Positions 6,803 through 14,402 of a stretch of DNA of 23,537 bases are shown one piece after another. Source of the stretch: Dehalococcoidia bacterium (lineage in GTDB: Bacteria; Chloroflexota; Dehalococcoidia; UBA6926); NCBI GenBank assembly GCA_012271225.1, contig JAAXGS010000009.1, positions 1 through 23,537 on the forward strand, written 5' to 3'. The number at the start of each line of letters is the position of its first letter. Position 1 is the first letter of the stretch. A model generated the notes under the pieces. The model ran no database searches. It saw only the letters and a program-made list of their open reading frames with translations, and had not been told where the DNA came from. Both the position numbers and the translations under genes were made by a program.

Positions 6803-6955
6803 TCACCTGCGCCGCCTCAGCACAAGCCACAAGAGGATGGCCACCACGATGACGGGCGCGAGGAATAGTAGCAGCGCGCCCGCAAAAACCGCCAGCATCG
6901 CCGCGCCTGCGAGGATGACGGCCGCGAGTATCAGGTATGCAAGGACCTTCGGCAT
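6803..6955 (-). CDS. Small membrane protein, 50 residues
   Basis: Read on the minus strand from ATG (6955–6953) to TGA (6805–6803), this frame gives a 50-residue protein. Almost all of it is Ala, Leu, Val and Ile: it begins MPKVLAYLILAAVILAGAAM and ends WLVLRRRR. The sequence suits two closely spaced membrane helices, or one long one, with a positively charged cytoplasmic C-terminus. A GGAG lies 11 bases before the start. Plus-strand frames here are Arg- and Ser-rich and look like shadows. Function cannot be inferred. The gene runs opposite to the toxin/antitoxin-like pair and in the same direction as the adjacent tRNA-Gln. Confidence 0.55.
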   Translation of the reverse strand: MPKVLAYLILAAVILAGAAMLAVFAGALLLFLAPVIVVAILLWLVLRRRR

Positions 6956-7076
6956 CGTGGGGTTCGCTCCATGGGTTCTTACCGGGTCAGACTGACTGTG
7001 GGCAGGTGCGCGGCAGCGAACTGTGCCACACGCGGGGCAGGTTCCTGCCGGGTTCGGCTGACCACGGGCAGGCGTG

Positions 7077-7150
7077 TGGCTGGGGAACGTGGATTCGAAC
7101 CACGACTAACAGATCCAGAGTCTGTCGTCCTACCGTTAGACGATTCCCCA
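7077..7150 (-). tRNA. tRNA-Gln(CUG)
   Basis: On the minus strand a full cloverleaf can be folded. The acceptor TGGGGAA pairs with TTCCCCA, the anticodon stem is ACAGA/TCTGT, and the loop CTCTGGA gives anticodon CUG (reads CAG, glutamine). The T arm contains GTTCGAATC. The discriminator G is followed by an encoded CCA (7077–7079 on the plus strand is TGG). Without CCA the gene is 71 bases. Confidence 0.95.
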
Positions 7151-7170
7151 GCAGCCGGCGCCGCATTCCC

Positions 7171-7176
7171 ATAGTA
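7171..7176 (-). promoter_or_regulatory. Candidate –10 element for tRNA-Gln
   Basis: The minus strand reads TACTAT here, 20 bases before the mature tRNA 5' end, a normal position for a tRNA promoter –10. No good –35 hexamer is visible at 16–18 bp upstream, so the call is tentative. Confidence 0.35.
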
Positions 7177-7283
7177 CTCCCGTTTGCGCCGTCAGGTGAC
7201 GGCTGGGAGAGAACGTCGGTCAGCGCGGAGTTGTTCAAAGTCCCGTTGCCGAGCGGGGCGAGTACGCCTGTAGAAAAGTCGCG

Positions 7284-7289
7284 TACACT
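7284..7289 (+). promoter_or_regulatory. TACACT –10 element immediately before copA
   Basis: TACACT ends six bases before the ATG at 7296. Transcription starting 7 bases after a –10 hexamer would begin on or next to the start codon, and no Shine-Dalgarno sequence is present in between. This suggests a leaderless message. The –35 region is weak, and no copper-regulator operator was recognised. Confidence 0.4.
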
Positions 7290-7295
7290 GAACGC

Positions 7296-9800
7296 ATGAC
7301 TGCGACATCCACAGAATCTGCGGGCGCGCCGCCTGAGCGTGAGACCGTCTCAATCAGCGTCTCCGGCATGACGTGCGCCGCGTGCGTCATGCACGTTGAG
7401 CATGCGCTTGCCGAGGTGCCCGGCGTGGAGGCCGCCCGCGTCAACCTCGCCACGGAGCGCGCCGTTGTTGAGCTTGCGGACGGGCTGTCTCTGGACGTCC
7501 TCGCGTCTGCGGTCAAGGATGCCGGCTACGGCGCGCGCACGGAGACCAGACGGCTGCTCATCGATAGGGAGCCGGACGGCGAGGACCGCCGTGATCGCGC
7601 CATTGCCGCCCTGATGAGTCTGCGGGGGGTGCGGTGGGTCGCGCCGGATGATGAGGACACCAGCGCCCTGACGATTGAGCACTACAGCTCTGCGGTCGAT
7701 ACCGGTGATCTGAGCAGCGCCGTCGTCGACGCCGGCCTCCGCGTCGCCGGCATCGAGGCCCGGGAGGACGCTCATGCCGCCGCAAAGGAGCAGGAGGGGC
7801 GGGCGCTCCGGATACGGTTCCTTGTTGCCCTGCCCACCGGCGTCATCCTGATGGGGCTGGGGATGCTGAGCCCCCTGCCCGCGCAGCTGCTGTTCCTGCT
7901 GATGTTCTGCATCGCGACGCCGGTGCAGTTCTGGGCGGGGCTGGAGTTCTATCGGAGCGGGTTCATTGCCGTGCGGCAGGGCGCGGCCAATATGAACACC
8001 CTCATCGCGCTGGGAACGGCCGCCGCGTATCTCTACAGCGTTGCGGCAACGTTTGCGCCCGGCCTGTTCGACGCTGTGGGCGGCGAACCCACGGTCTACT
8101 ACGAAACCGCGATCATGATCATCGCGCTCATCCTCATGGGACGGTGGATGGAAGCGCGGGCGCGGGGCAGGGCATCGGACGCCATCGCCACGCTGCTGGG
8201 CATGCAGGCGCGCTCCGCCCGTGTCATCCGTGACGGCGAGGAGGCGATGCTGCCGGTGGAGAGCGTGCTGCCGGATGACATCGTTGTGGTGCGGCCCGGA
8301 GAGCGCGTGCCCGTCGATGGCGTTGTCCTTGAGGGGGCATCGACCATCGATGAGTCAATGCTGACGGGTGAGAGCATTCCGGTGGACAAGGAACCGGGTG
8401 ACGGCGTCTACGGCGCGACGGTGAACGGCACGGGCGCATTCCGTCTGCGGGCCACGCGCGTTGGCCGCGATACTGCGCTGGCGCAGATTGTCCGCCTGGT
8501 GGAGGAGGCGCAGGGCTCCAAGGCGCCGGTTCAACGCATGGCAGACCTGATTTCAGCCTGGTTTGTGCCCGCGGTCGTCGCCGTCTCCATCATTACGTTC
8601 ATCACATGGATTCTGCTGGGGCCGGACCCGGCCCTGACCCTCGCCGTCCTCAACATGGTTGCGGTGCTGATCATCGCGTGCCCGTGCGCGCTGGGCCTGG
8701 CCACGCCAACGGCCATCATGGTGGGAACGGGCAAGGGCGCGGAGAACGGGGTGCTCATCCGCACTGCGGAGTCCCTTGAACTGGCAAGCAAGATCCGCAC
8801 GGTCGCATTCGACAAGACGGGAACCATCACGCAGGGCCGCCCGACGGTGACGGACATTCTGACCGCGACCGATATGAGCGAGGCCGACCTCCTCAACCTG
8901 ACGGCGGCGGTCGAGGCGAACTCAGAGCATCCGCTGGCCGATGCTGTGACGCGCCGCGCCGACGCGGCGCAGGGGCAGGAAGAGATGCGTGTCGCCGATT
9001 TTCAGGCGCTGCCGGGCGCCGGCGTGTCGGCCACCCTCGATGGCCGGCCCGTCCTGATTGGCAGCGCCCGTCTGCTGTCGGAGCGCGGCATGATGCCCCC
9101 GGCCGCGCTGAATGAGAGCGCTGCCGGGCTCGCGGCGCAGGGCAAGACGCTGATGTACGCGGCTGTTGAGGGCGCCGTTATGGGCGTGCTCGCAATCCAG
9201 GACCCGATAAAGCCCTCTGCGGTTCGCGCCGTGCGGCGGCTGCGCGCGATGGGCATTCGAACCGTCATGCTGACGGGCGACAACAAGGCCACGGCGCAGG
9301 CGATTGCGAATGAGGTCGGCATTGAGGAGGCGTGGGCGGAGGTGCTGCCGGCGCAGAAGGCCGAGACCCTGACAGCGCTGCGGGACGGGGGCGGCTGCGT
9401 GGCGATGGTCGGCGACGGCATCAACGATGCCCCCGCGCTGGCGCAGGCCGACGTTGGCATTGCCATCGGCACCGGCGCGGACGTGGCGATGGAGGCCTCG
9501 GACGTGACCCTGGTCAGCGGCGATCCGAACGGCGTGGCCACCGCCATTCAGCTTTCGCGCCGCACCGTTCGGACGATCTGGCAGAACCTCTTCTGGGCCT
9601 TTATCTACAACGTGACCCTGATCCCCATTGCGGCCGGCGCGCTGTATCCCTTTGTGAGCGGCGGCGTTCCCGACGCGCTGCAGTTCGCGCTTGGGGAGCA
9701 CGGCTTTCTTGCGCCGATGATGGCCGCGGCGGCAATGGCGCTGTCCAGCGTCAGCGTCGTTCTCAACTCGCTCCGTCTCAAGGGCTTCCGCCCGGCGTAA
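7296..9800 (+). CDS. copA: Copper(I)-exporting P-type ATPase
   Basis: The protein has 834 residues and is a P1B-1 ATPase that pumps Cu(I) out of the cytoplasm. An N-terminal heavy-metal-binding domain carries GMTCAAC (C27, C30). A second domain-like stretch (about residues 95–150) has the right size for another metal-binding fold but no CxxC. The actuator loop has TGES at 357–360. The metal-selective CPC lies at 462–464 in a membrane helix. D506 in DKTGT is phosphorylated, SEHPLA is the nucleotide-domain HP motif, and GDGINDAP begins at 706. The last helices carry the YN and MxxSS signatures that define Cu(I) selectivity. About eight membrane segments are visible. A YHS-domain protein follows on the same strand. 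The start at ATG 7296 lacks a Shine-Dalgarno site. The transported metal (Cu or Ag) is assigned from family signatures. Confidence 0.95.
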   Translation: MTATSTESAGAPPERETVSISVSGMTCAACVMHVEHALAEVPGVEAARVNLATERAVVELADGLSLDVLASAVKDAGYGARTETRRLLIDREPDGEDRRDRAIAALMSLRGVRWVAPDDEDTSALTIEHYSSAVDTGDLSSAVVDAGLRVAGIEAREDAHAAAKEQEGRALRIRFLVALPTGVILMGLGMLSPLPAQLLFLLMFCIATPVQFWAGLEFYRSGFIAVRQGAANMNTLIALGTAAAYLYSVAATFAPGLFDAVGGEPTVYYETAIMIIALILMGRWMEARARGRASDAIATLLGMQARSARVIRDGEEAMLPVESVLPDDIVVVRPGERVPVDGVVLEGASTIDESMLTGESIPVDKEPGDGVYGATVNGTGAFRLRATRVGRDTALAQIVRLVEEAQGSKAPVQRMADLISAWFVPAVVAVSIITFITWILLGPDPALTLAVLNMVAVLIIACPCALGLATPTAIMVGTGKGAENGVLIRTAESLELASKIRTVAFDKTGTITQGRPTVTDILTATDMSEADLLNLTAAVEANSEHPLADAVTRRADAAQGQEEMRVADFQALPGAGVSATLDGRPVLIGSARLLSERGMMPPAALNESAAGLAAQGKTLMYAAVEGAVMGVLAIQDPIKPSAVRAVRRLRAMGIRTVMLTGDNKATAQAIANEVGIEEAWAEVLPAQKAETLTALRDGGGCVAMVGDGINDAPALAQADVGIAIGTGADVAMEASDVTLVSGDPNGVATAIQLSRRTVRTIWQNLFWAFIYNVTLIPIAAGALYPFVSGGVPDALQFALGEHGFLAPMMAAAAMALSSVSVVLNSLRLKGFRPA

Positions 9801-9919
9801 CCCGTCGCCGCCACCCCGTGGCGCGCGCCCGGAGTTTCCCCGCTCACGTCCCGGTCATGTGGGGTAGGATTGTGTGAGACACGGTGTGAATGGGGGACAA
9901 CCCCGTGGAGGTCACGAAT

Positions 9920-10126
9920 ATGGTCGGCAAGGTACTGGGATTCATGCGGAAAGAGGAGCCTGCGGAGGATCCGGTGTGCCACATGATGGTCAGCCCCGGC
10001 AGAGCGCCGGGCGGGTCCTATGAGCATGAGGGGACAACCTACTACTTCTGCGGCCCGGGTTGCCGCGTCGCCTTCTCAAAGGAGCCGGAGGCGTACCTGA
10101 GCGGCGACAAGCGCATGGAGATGTAG
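9920..10126 (+). CDS. YHS-domain protein, probable metal-binding partner of the copper ATPase
   Basis: The protein has 68 residues if started at ATG 9920, which has GGAGG at 9907–9911 with an 8-base spacing. An upstream in-frame ATG at 9890 (78 residues) has no such site. The protein is nearly all one YHS domain: DPVCHMM with Cys20, then YYFCGPGC with Cys44 and Cys48, then an F-x-x-x-P-E-x-Y-L ending. These cysteines are the usual metal ligands of the domain, which occurs in or beside copper ATPases and other metal-handling proteins. The gene lies about 120 bp downstream of copA on the same strand and is followed by a strong terminator. A role in copper or other soft-metal handling is inferred from this pairing. 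Confidence 0.85.
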   Translation: MVGKVLGFMRKEEPAEDPVCHMMVSPGRAPGGSYEHEGTTYYFCGPGCRVAFSKEPEAYLSGDKRMEM

Positions 10127-10143
10127 GAAAAACGCGAGCCTGA

Positions 10144-10187
10144 CCGCGCCGTTCCGGACCGAATTTCCCGGAACGGCGCGGCCTTTT
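10144..10187 (+). terminator. Intrinsic terminator after the YHS gene
   Basis: A perfect 14-bp stem (10144–10157 with 10168–10181) encloses the 10-base loop ACCGAATTTC. The stem is GC-rich and is followed by CCTTTTCGG, a short T-run on the plus strand. It lies 17 bases after the stop codon. Confidence 0.85.
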
Positions 10188-10213
10188 CGGGCGGACCGGG
10201 ACACCGGGCGGCG

Positions 10214-10262
10214 CGCGGCGATGGCCTGAGAGATGAACAGGGCCCATCGCCGCGTGATTTTT
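10214..10262 (+). terminator. Second hairpin terminator or attenuator upstream of the disulfide reductase gene
   Basis: CGCGGCGATGG (10214–10224) pairs exactly with CCATCGCCGCG (10244–10254), and TGATTTTT follows. It lies 33 bp beyond the previous terminator and 95 bp before the next start codon. With no gene between the two terminators, it may end a short transcript starting in this gap or act as leader attenuation for the next gene. Confidence 0.7.
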
Positions 10263-10357
10263 GCCGTTTATGCGCCGCCTCTGTTTGAATGGACGCACAG
10301 CGCCCCGAACGGTCATGGCAGGGGGCGCAACGATGACACCTGAGGAGGGTTTGCGAC

Positions 10358-11770
10358 ATGACAGCGCAGGGCAACGGTGACGGCGCGCGCGAGTTCGACG
10401 TAATTGTGATTGGCACGGGATCCGGGGTGAGCATCGCCGATTCCGCCGTCGCGGCGGGCATGACCGCCGCAATTGTTGAGAGCGGGCCGTTCGGCGGAAC
10501 GTGCGTCAATCGGGGCTGTATTCCCTCCAAGCAGCTCATCCACTCCGCCGATGTCATGGAGATCATCCAGAAAGCCGGTGATTTCGGCATCAATGCGCAC
10601 GTGGATTCCGTTGACTGGCAGAAGATCGTCAGCCGCGTCGCCTCGGAGGCGGACACATCGGCGCAGACGATAGAGTCGCGCTACCGGGGCCAGAACGCGG
10701 TCACCGTCTTCAGGGGCGAGGGCCGATTCGTCGCGCACAAGACGATGGAGATCAACGGACAGCGCATCACCGCGCCGATGATCATGATTGCGGCGGGCAG
10801 CCGCCCCAGCGTGCCGCCGATCCCCGGCATTGAGGACGTGCCGTATCTGACATCGGATGAGGCGCTGCGGCATGATATGCAGCCGCAGAGGCTGATTGTG
10901 GTGGGCGGCGGATTTGTGGGCATTGAGCTTGCGCACTTCTATGGAGCGCTGGGTACGGACGTGACGATTGTTCAGCGCGGGCCCACGCTTCTGCCCATTG
11001 AGGATGAGGACGTCTCACGGCGATTTACCGATCTGTTCCGGCGCAGACATCGGGTGATTCTCGACGCTGAAACGCGCAGGGTTTCCCATGCCAACGGCGA
11101 GATCGCGCTGGAGATCACAACCCCCGACGGCGACCAGACAATCCGCGGCGATACGCTGCTGCTGGCCGCCGGACGCAGTCCAAACTCGGATCGCCTTGAC
11201 CTGGACAAGACGGGCGTTGAGACAACGCCGCGCGGGTTGATTGTGGTCGATGAGTATCTGGAGACCACGCAGCCGGGCATCTGGGCGCTGGGTGACGTTG
11301 TTGGCCGCTATCAGCTCAAGCACAACGCGAACTGGGAGTGGTGGCACGCCGACCACAACATGTTTGGACGAGGTCCCAAGGCGGCGGTGAACTATCACGC
11401 GATGCCGCACGCCGTGTTCGCCTCGCCGCAGGTCGGCGCGGTGGGCCTCACGGAGCGCCAGGCGCGTGAGCAGGGCATTCCGTACGTGCTGGGGACGTAT
11501 GAGTACGCATGGACGGCGCACGGCGAGGCCATTGGAGACACAACGGGGTTCGTGAAGATCATCGCCCGGGAGGACGGGCGGGAGATTCTGGGCGCGCACA
11601 TCATGGGGACGGACGCGGCGACGCTGATTCAGGACATCGCGAACGGCATGCGCATCGGCCTGACGACGGACGCCTACTCACAGGCCATCTACATCCACCC
11701 CGCCGCGCCGGAGGTGGTCTACCGCGCCATGCGGGCGGTGCCGGGAACCGCCGTCCCGCCAGTGGTGTAG
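10358..11770 (+). CDS. FAD/NAD(P)-dependent disulfide reductase (mercuric/mycothione reductase or lipoamide dehydrogenase class)
   Basis: The protein has 470 residues, the usual length for the class I pyridine nucleotide-disulfide oxidoreductases. An N-terminal dinucleotide-binding motif (VIGTGSGVSIADSAVAAG) precedes the redox-active pair C49 and C54 in GGTCVNRGCIPSK. A second Rossmann motif for NAD(P)H (VVGGGFVGIELAHFYGALG) follows, then the FAD-binding ALGDV. The active-site dyad H447/E452 lies in HPAAPE. There is no extra N-terminal HMA domain and no C-terminal Cys-Cys pair of true MerA, so mercury reduction is unlikely. Mycothione reductase-like or lipoamide dehydrogenase-like activity fits better. 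GAGGAGG (10342–10348) sets the start. Two terminators separate it from the copper genes, but shared strand and redox theme suggest a metal or oxidative stress role. Confidence 0.88.
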   Translation: MTAQGNGDGAREFDVIVIGTGSGVSIADSAVAAGMTAAIVESGPFGGTCVNRGCIPSKQLIHSADVMEIIQKAGDFGINAHVDSVDWQKIVSRVASEADTSAQTIESRYRGQNAVTVFRGEGRFVAHKTMEINGQRITAPMIMIAAGSRPSVPPIPGIEDVPYLTSDEALRHDMQPQRLIVVGGGFVGIELAHFYGALGTDVTIVQRGPTLLPIEDEDVSRRFTDLFRRRHRVILDAETRRVSHANGEIALEITTPDGDQTIRGDTLLLAAGRSPNSDRLDLDKTGVETTPRGLIVVDEYLETTQPGIWALGDVVGRYQLKHNANWEWWHADHNMFGRGPKAAVNYHAMPHAVFASPQVGAVGLTERQAREQGIPYVLGTYEYAWTAHGEAIGDTTGFVKIIAREDGREILGAHIMGTDAATLIQDIANGMRIGLTTDAYSQAIYIHPAAPEVVYRAMRAVPGTAVPPVV

Positions 11771-11892
11771 GGGGCTTTCACCCCGCCGCGGTTTCTGATG
11801 GCGTATGAGCGTAGGCCCCGGCGACAGGAATAAAATCGTGGAGCAGGCGGCGCTCAAGGAACGTGAACGGGCAGGCGCGCGAAGAGGAACTG

Positions 11893-12738
11893 ATGCGTGA
11901 TCAATATGTGGGGGACGTTGGAGACTTTGGCAAGTACGGGCTACTGCGGGCGCTGTGCCTCGGCCTTGCCGGGTGCGTTGATGAGAAACCGTCCGGACTG
12001 GGAGACGGACAGCGTGAATTGACGCTTGGCGTCCAGTGGTATCGGTCTCATGGCGGCGGCATGACAAACAATGATGGCAAATTCACTGACTATCTCGATG
12101 GCGCAACCCCGACCTCTAGACGTTTGCTCGCATGCGACGAAGATCTTGCCGAAGTCCTGAAACACATTCTGCGCTCGGATCGCTCGATTGAGTCTGTCCA
12201 GCGGTGGAGTGTGCTGCCCAAAGGCACGGTGTTCTTTGGAGAGGGACTGAATTTTGATGACCTTCGTCCGTCTCAGCATCAGCAACGGCGTGAACGCAGA
12301 CAGGAATGGAATGAGCGGGCATGCGCGGAATTGGACGGCTTAGACATCGTTTTCTGTGATCCTGACAACGGTCTCGCGGGCCTGAACACTAGCCTGACAG
12401 ACAAGAACGGTCCGAAGTACATCTCTTGCGATGAACTCACTCCATATTGGGAGCGCGGACAGAGCCTGGTCATTTACCAGCATTTCGGCAGGAATGGGAA
12501 CGCGGAGCAACAGATAAGACGCAATGCCGCCAGGCTGCGGGAAACACTTGGCGCCTGCAGCCACGTGGACTCAGTGATTGCGCTGCGGTATCACCGCCGT
12601 ATCTCCCGCGTCTTTTTTGTCATCCCTAACCCTCAGAAGCCTGAGGTAGCGCAGTTGCTTAAAGACAGGGTCGATGCGTTTCTCGAGTGCTGTTGGGGCC
12701 AAGACCCGCATCGTCACTTCTCGCAGGTAGATTGTTAG
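11893..12738 (+). CDS. Uncharacterised protein with DQYVGDVGDFGKYGLLRAL and DPDNGL motifs
   Basis: The protein has 281 residues from ATG 11893, which has GAGG at 11884–11887. A GTG at 11863 would add 10 residues without a better ribosome site. The N-terminus (MRDQYVGDVGDFGKYGLLRA) and a central VFCDPDNGLAG look like strongly conserved family motifs, as do GVQWYRSH, a ...NNDGKFTDYL... segment, and LVIYQHFGR. I recall this pattern only as a scattered hypothetical-protein family and cannot name a function. The order of a Gly/Asp-rich N-terminal motif, a strand ending in D-P-D-N-G, and VIYQHF superficially resembles a Rossmann-type methyltransferase or nuclease, but no standard AdoMet motif is certain. 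Lower GC and mixed codon use suggest acquisition. The gene converges on the PHP gene 31 bp away. Confidence 0.75.
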   Translation: MRDQYVGDVGDFGKYGLLRALCLGLAGCVDEKPSGLGDGQRELTLGVQWYRSHGGGMTNNDGKFTDYLDGATPTSRRLLACDEDLAEVLKHILRSDRSIESVQRWSVLPKGTVFFGEGLNFDDLRPSQHQQRRERRQEWNERACAELDGLDIVFCDPDNGLAGLNTSLTDKNGPKYISCDELTPYWERGQSLVIYQHFGRNGNAEQQIRRNAARLRETLGACSHVDSVIALRYHRRISRVFFVIPNPQKPEVAQLLKDRVDAFLECCWGQDPHRHFSQVDC

Positions 12739-12769
12739 TCCCGCGATCAGAGTTCTGGACGCCCGCTAA

Positions 12770-13612
12770 CTAACCCAGCGAGCGGGCCGCATCCTGATGC
12801 GCGGCAAGCAACCGCTCTCCCGCCTCTGGCGGCGTTTGTGAGCCCCCCAGCGGGCAGTCCGCCGCGCGTCCCGGGCCGTGGTAGTCGCTGCCGCCGAGGG
12901 CAAGCAGGCCGTATTGATCGGCAAGCGCCCTGAAACGCGCCCGCAGTTCAGCGGGGTAGAGGCCGTAGTCAACCTCCATGCCGGCCAGCCCCGCCCCCGC
13001 CAGCGCGGGCAGCATCGCCTCCAGCCCCGGCGTTTCATCCGGATGCGCGAGCACCGGCAGACCCCCGTATTGCCGGATTAGGCGAATCGCCTCCTCCGGC
13101 GCCATCTTGCGGCGTCCGGCGTACGCCGGGCCGAAGTTGCCGATGTAGCGGTCAAACGCCTCCCGGATGCTGGGGACGTGCCCCGCCTCCATCAATGCCT
13201 GCGCAATGTGCGGCCGTCCGATTGCGCCCTGTCCGGCAATCTCCACAACCCGCTCCCACGTCACCGGAACGCCCAGCCGCTCCAGGTTCTGAACCATGCG
13301 CCGCGCCCGCCCCACGCGGTCATCCCGAAATGATTCCAGCGTGGCCTGCAGCTCCGCGTTCTCCACGTCAAAAAGGTAGCCGAGGATATGCGCCTCACCC
13401 TCTGCGACGTCCGTTGAGATTTCAATGCCCGGAATCAGCGTCAGGCCGGGATGGTCTGCGGCGGCTGCCTGCGCCTCCGGCAGCCCGTCCGTGGAGTCGT
13501 GATCCGTCAGGGACAGGTACGTGACGCCGGCCGCCGCGGCCTGATTCACCAGCTCACGCGGCGTCAGAATGCCGTCTGAAATCGTCGAATGCGTATGCAG
13601 ATCGGATGTCAT
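12770..13612 (-). CDS. PHP-domain phosphoesterase (RNase AM / nucleoside 3',5'-bisphosphate phosphatase-like)
   Basis: The protein has 280 residues, minus strand. Metal-binding PHP motifs are in order: DLHTHS (H6, H8), TDHDSTDG, PGIEIS, GRPHIA, LAHPDE and GGSDYHG. This is the full set of the trinuclear-metal PHP family represented by E. coli YciV/RnaM, which removes 5' nucleotides from short RNAs and hydrolyses 3',5'-nucleoside bisphosphates. Length matches that family, and there is no polymerase domain. Its ATG overlaps the TGA of ymdB by four bases (13609–13612), so the two are translationally coupled. Together with rny this forms an RNA-turnover group. The exact substrate is an inference from family and context. 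Confidence 0.9.
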   Translation of the reverse strand: MTSDLHTHSTISDGILTPRELVNQAAAAGVTYLSLTDHDSTDGLPEAQAAAADHPGLTLIPGIEISTDVAEGEAHILGYLFDVENAELQATLESFRDDRVGRARRMVQNLERLGVPVTWERVVEIAGQGAIGRPHIAQALMEAGHVPSIREAFDRYIGNFGPAYAGRRKMAPEEAIRLIRQYGGLPVLAHPDETPGLEAMLPALAGAGLAGMEVDYGLYPAELRARFRALADQYGLLALGGSDYHGPGRAADCPLGGSQTPPEAGERLLAAHQDAARSLG

Positions 13613-14382
13613 GGGGTGACGGAGCAGTCGTGGCGGCGGATGGATACGGCGAGCCCCGTTGCGTCATCCGTCTCGACGAGGACGGAATTGAAACGGCTGG
13701 GGCCGGAGCCGACGGTCAGACGAACGGGGATGCCCGTCAGGAACCGCTCCAACACGGGGCCGGGGTCGCTGCCGATGATCGAGTCGATTGCGCCGCACAT
13801 GCCGAGATCGGTGACGAAGGCCGTTCCGCGCGGCAGGACGCGGGCGTCCGCGGTTGCGACGTGGGTGTGCGTGCCCGCCACGGCGCCGACCCGTCCATCG
13901 AGATGCCACGCGAGCGCGCCCTTTTCAGACGTGGCCTCCGCGTGAAAGTCCACGATGATCGCCCTGGGACGTTCCTCCAGCCCGTCGAGCAGATCATCCA
14001 TTGCGCGGAACGGGTCATCGATCTGCACCGGCATAAAGGTGCGCCCCTGCAGGCTGACGACCAGCGCGCCATGTGACGTGAGCATGCCGCGGCCCGGCGC
14101 GGCGGGCGGGTAGTTGAGGGGCCGGAGGACCGGCGTTGGGCCGTCAAGCTCCGGAATCATCTCACGCTGATCCCAGATGTGGTTGCCGGAGGTGATGACG
14201 TCGACGCCCGCGTCCAACAGCTCCGCCGCGATTCCGGGCGTGATGCCGAACCCGGCGGCGGAGTTCTCTCCATTGGCAATGACGAGGTCGATTGCGTGCT
14301 CGTCACGCAGTCCGGGCAGAAGCCGCCGCGCCGCCTGACGGCCGGGCCGCCCCACGATGTCTCCGACCATCATGATGCGCAT
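13609..14382 (-). CDS. ymdB: YmdB-family metallophosphoesterase (2',3'-cyclic nucleotide phosphodiesterase)
   Basis: The protein has 257 residues, minus strand. The calcineurin-like metallophosphoesterase motifs of the TIGR00282/YmdB family are all visible: GDIVGRPGR at the N-terminus (D8 metal ligand), GENSAAGFG, SGNHIWDQ, DFHAEATSEK and AGTHTHVATAD. Length is normal. In Bacillus, YmdB hydrolyses 2',3'-cyclic nucleotides and influences RNase Y-dependent mRNA decay. The position directly after rny (20 bp gap) and the 4-bp overlap with the PHP gene agree with a shared operon. There is no clear Shine-Dalgarno site before the start, so translation may depend on coupling to rny. Confidence 0.95.
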   Translation of the reverse strand: MRIMMVGDIVGRPGRQAARRLLPGLRDEHAIDLVIANGENSAAGFGITPGIAAELLDAGVDVITSGNHIWDQREMIPELDGPTPVLRPLNYPPAAPGRGMLTSHGALVVSLQGRTFMPVQIDDPFRAMDDLLDGLEERPRAIIVDFHAEATSEKGALAWHLDGRVGAVAGTHTHVATADARVLPRGTAFVTDLGMCGAIDSIIGSDPGPVLERFLTGIPVRLTVGSGPSRFNSVLVETDDATGLAVSIRRHDCSVTP

Positions 14383-14402
14383 GGCGTGGGGTGGATGGCC
14401 GT

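Noticed and set aside
6711..6995. Plus-strand 94-codon frame between the toxin-like gene and tRNA-Gln
   Set aside because: The sequence is Ser/Thr/Arg-rich without pattern, and the opposite strand encodes a clean hydrophobic small protein.
10358..11770. True mercuric reductase (merA)
   Set aside because: The active-site cysteine pair is present, but the C-terminal vicinal cysteines and N-terminal HMA domain of MerA are missing, and no mer genes are nearby.
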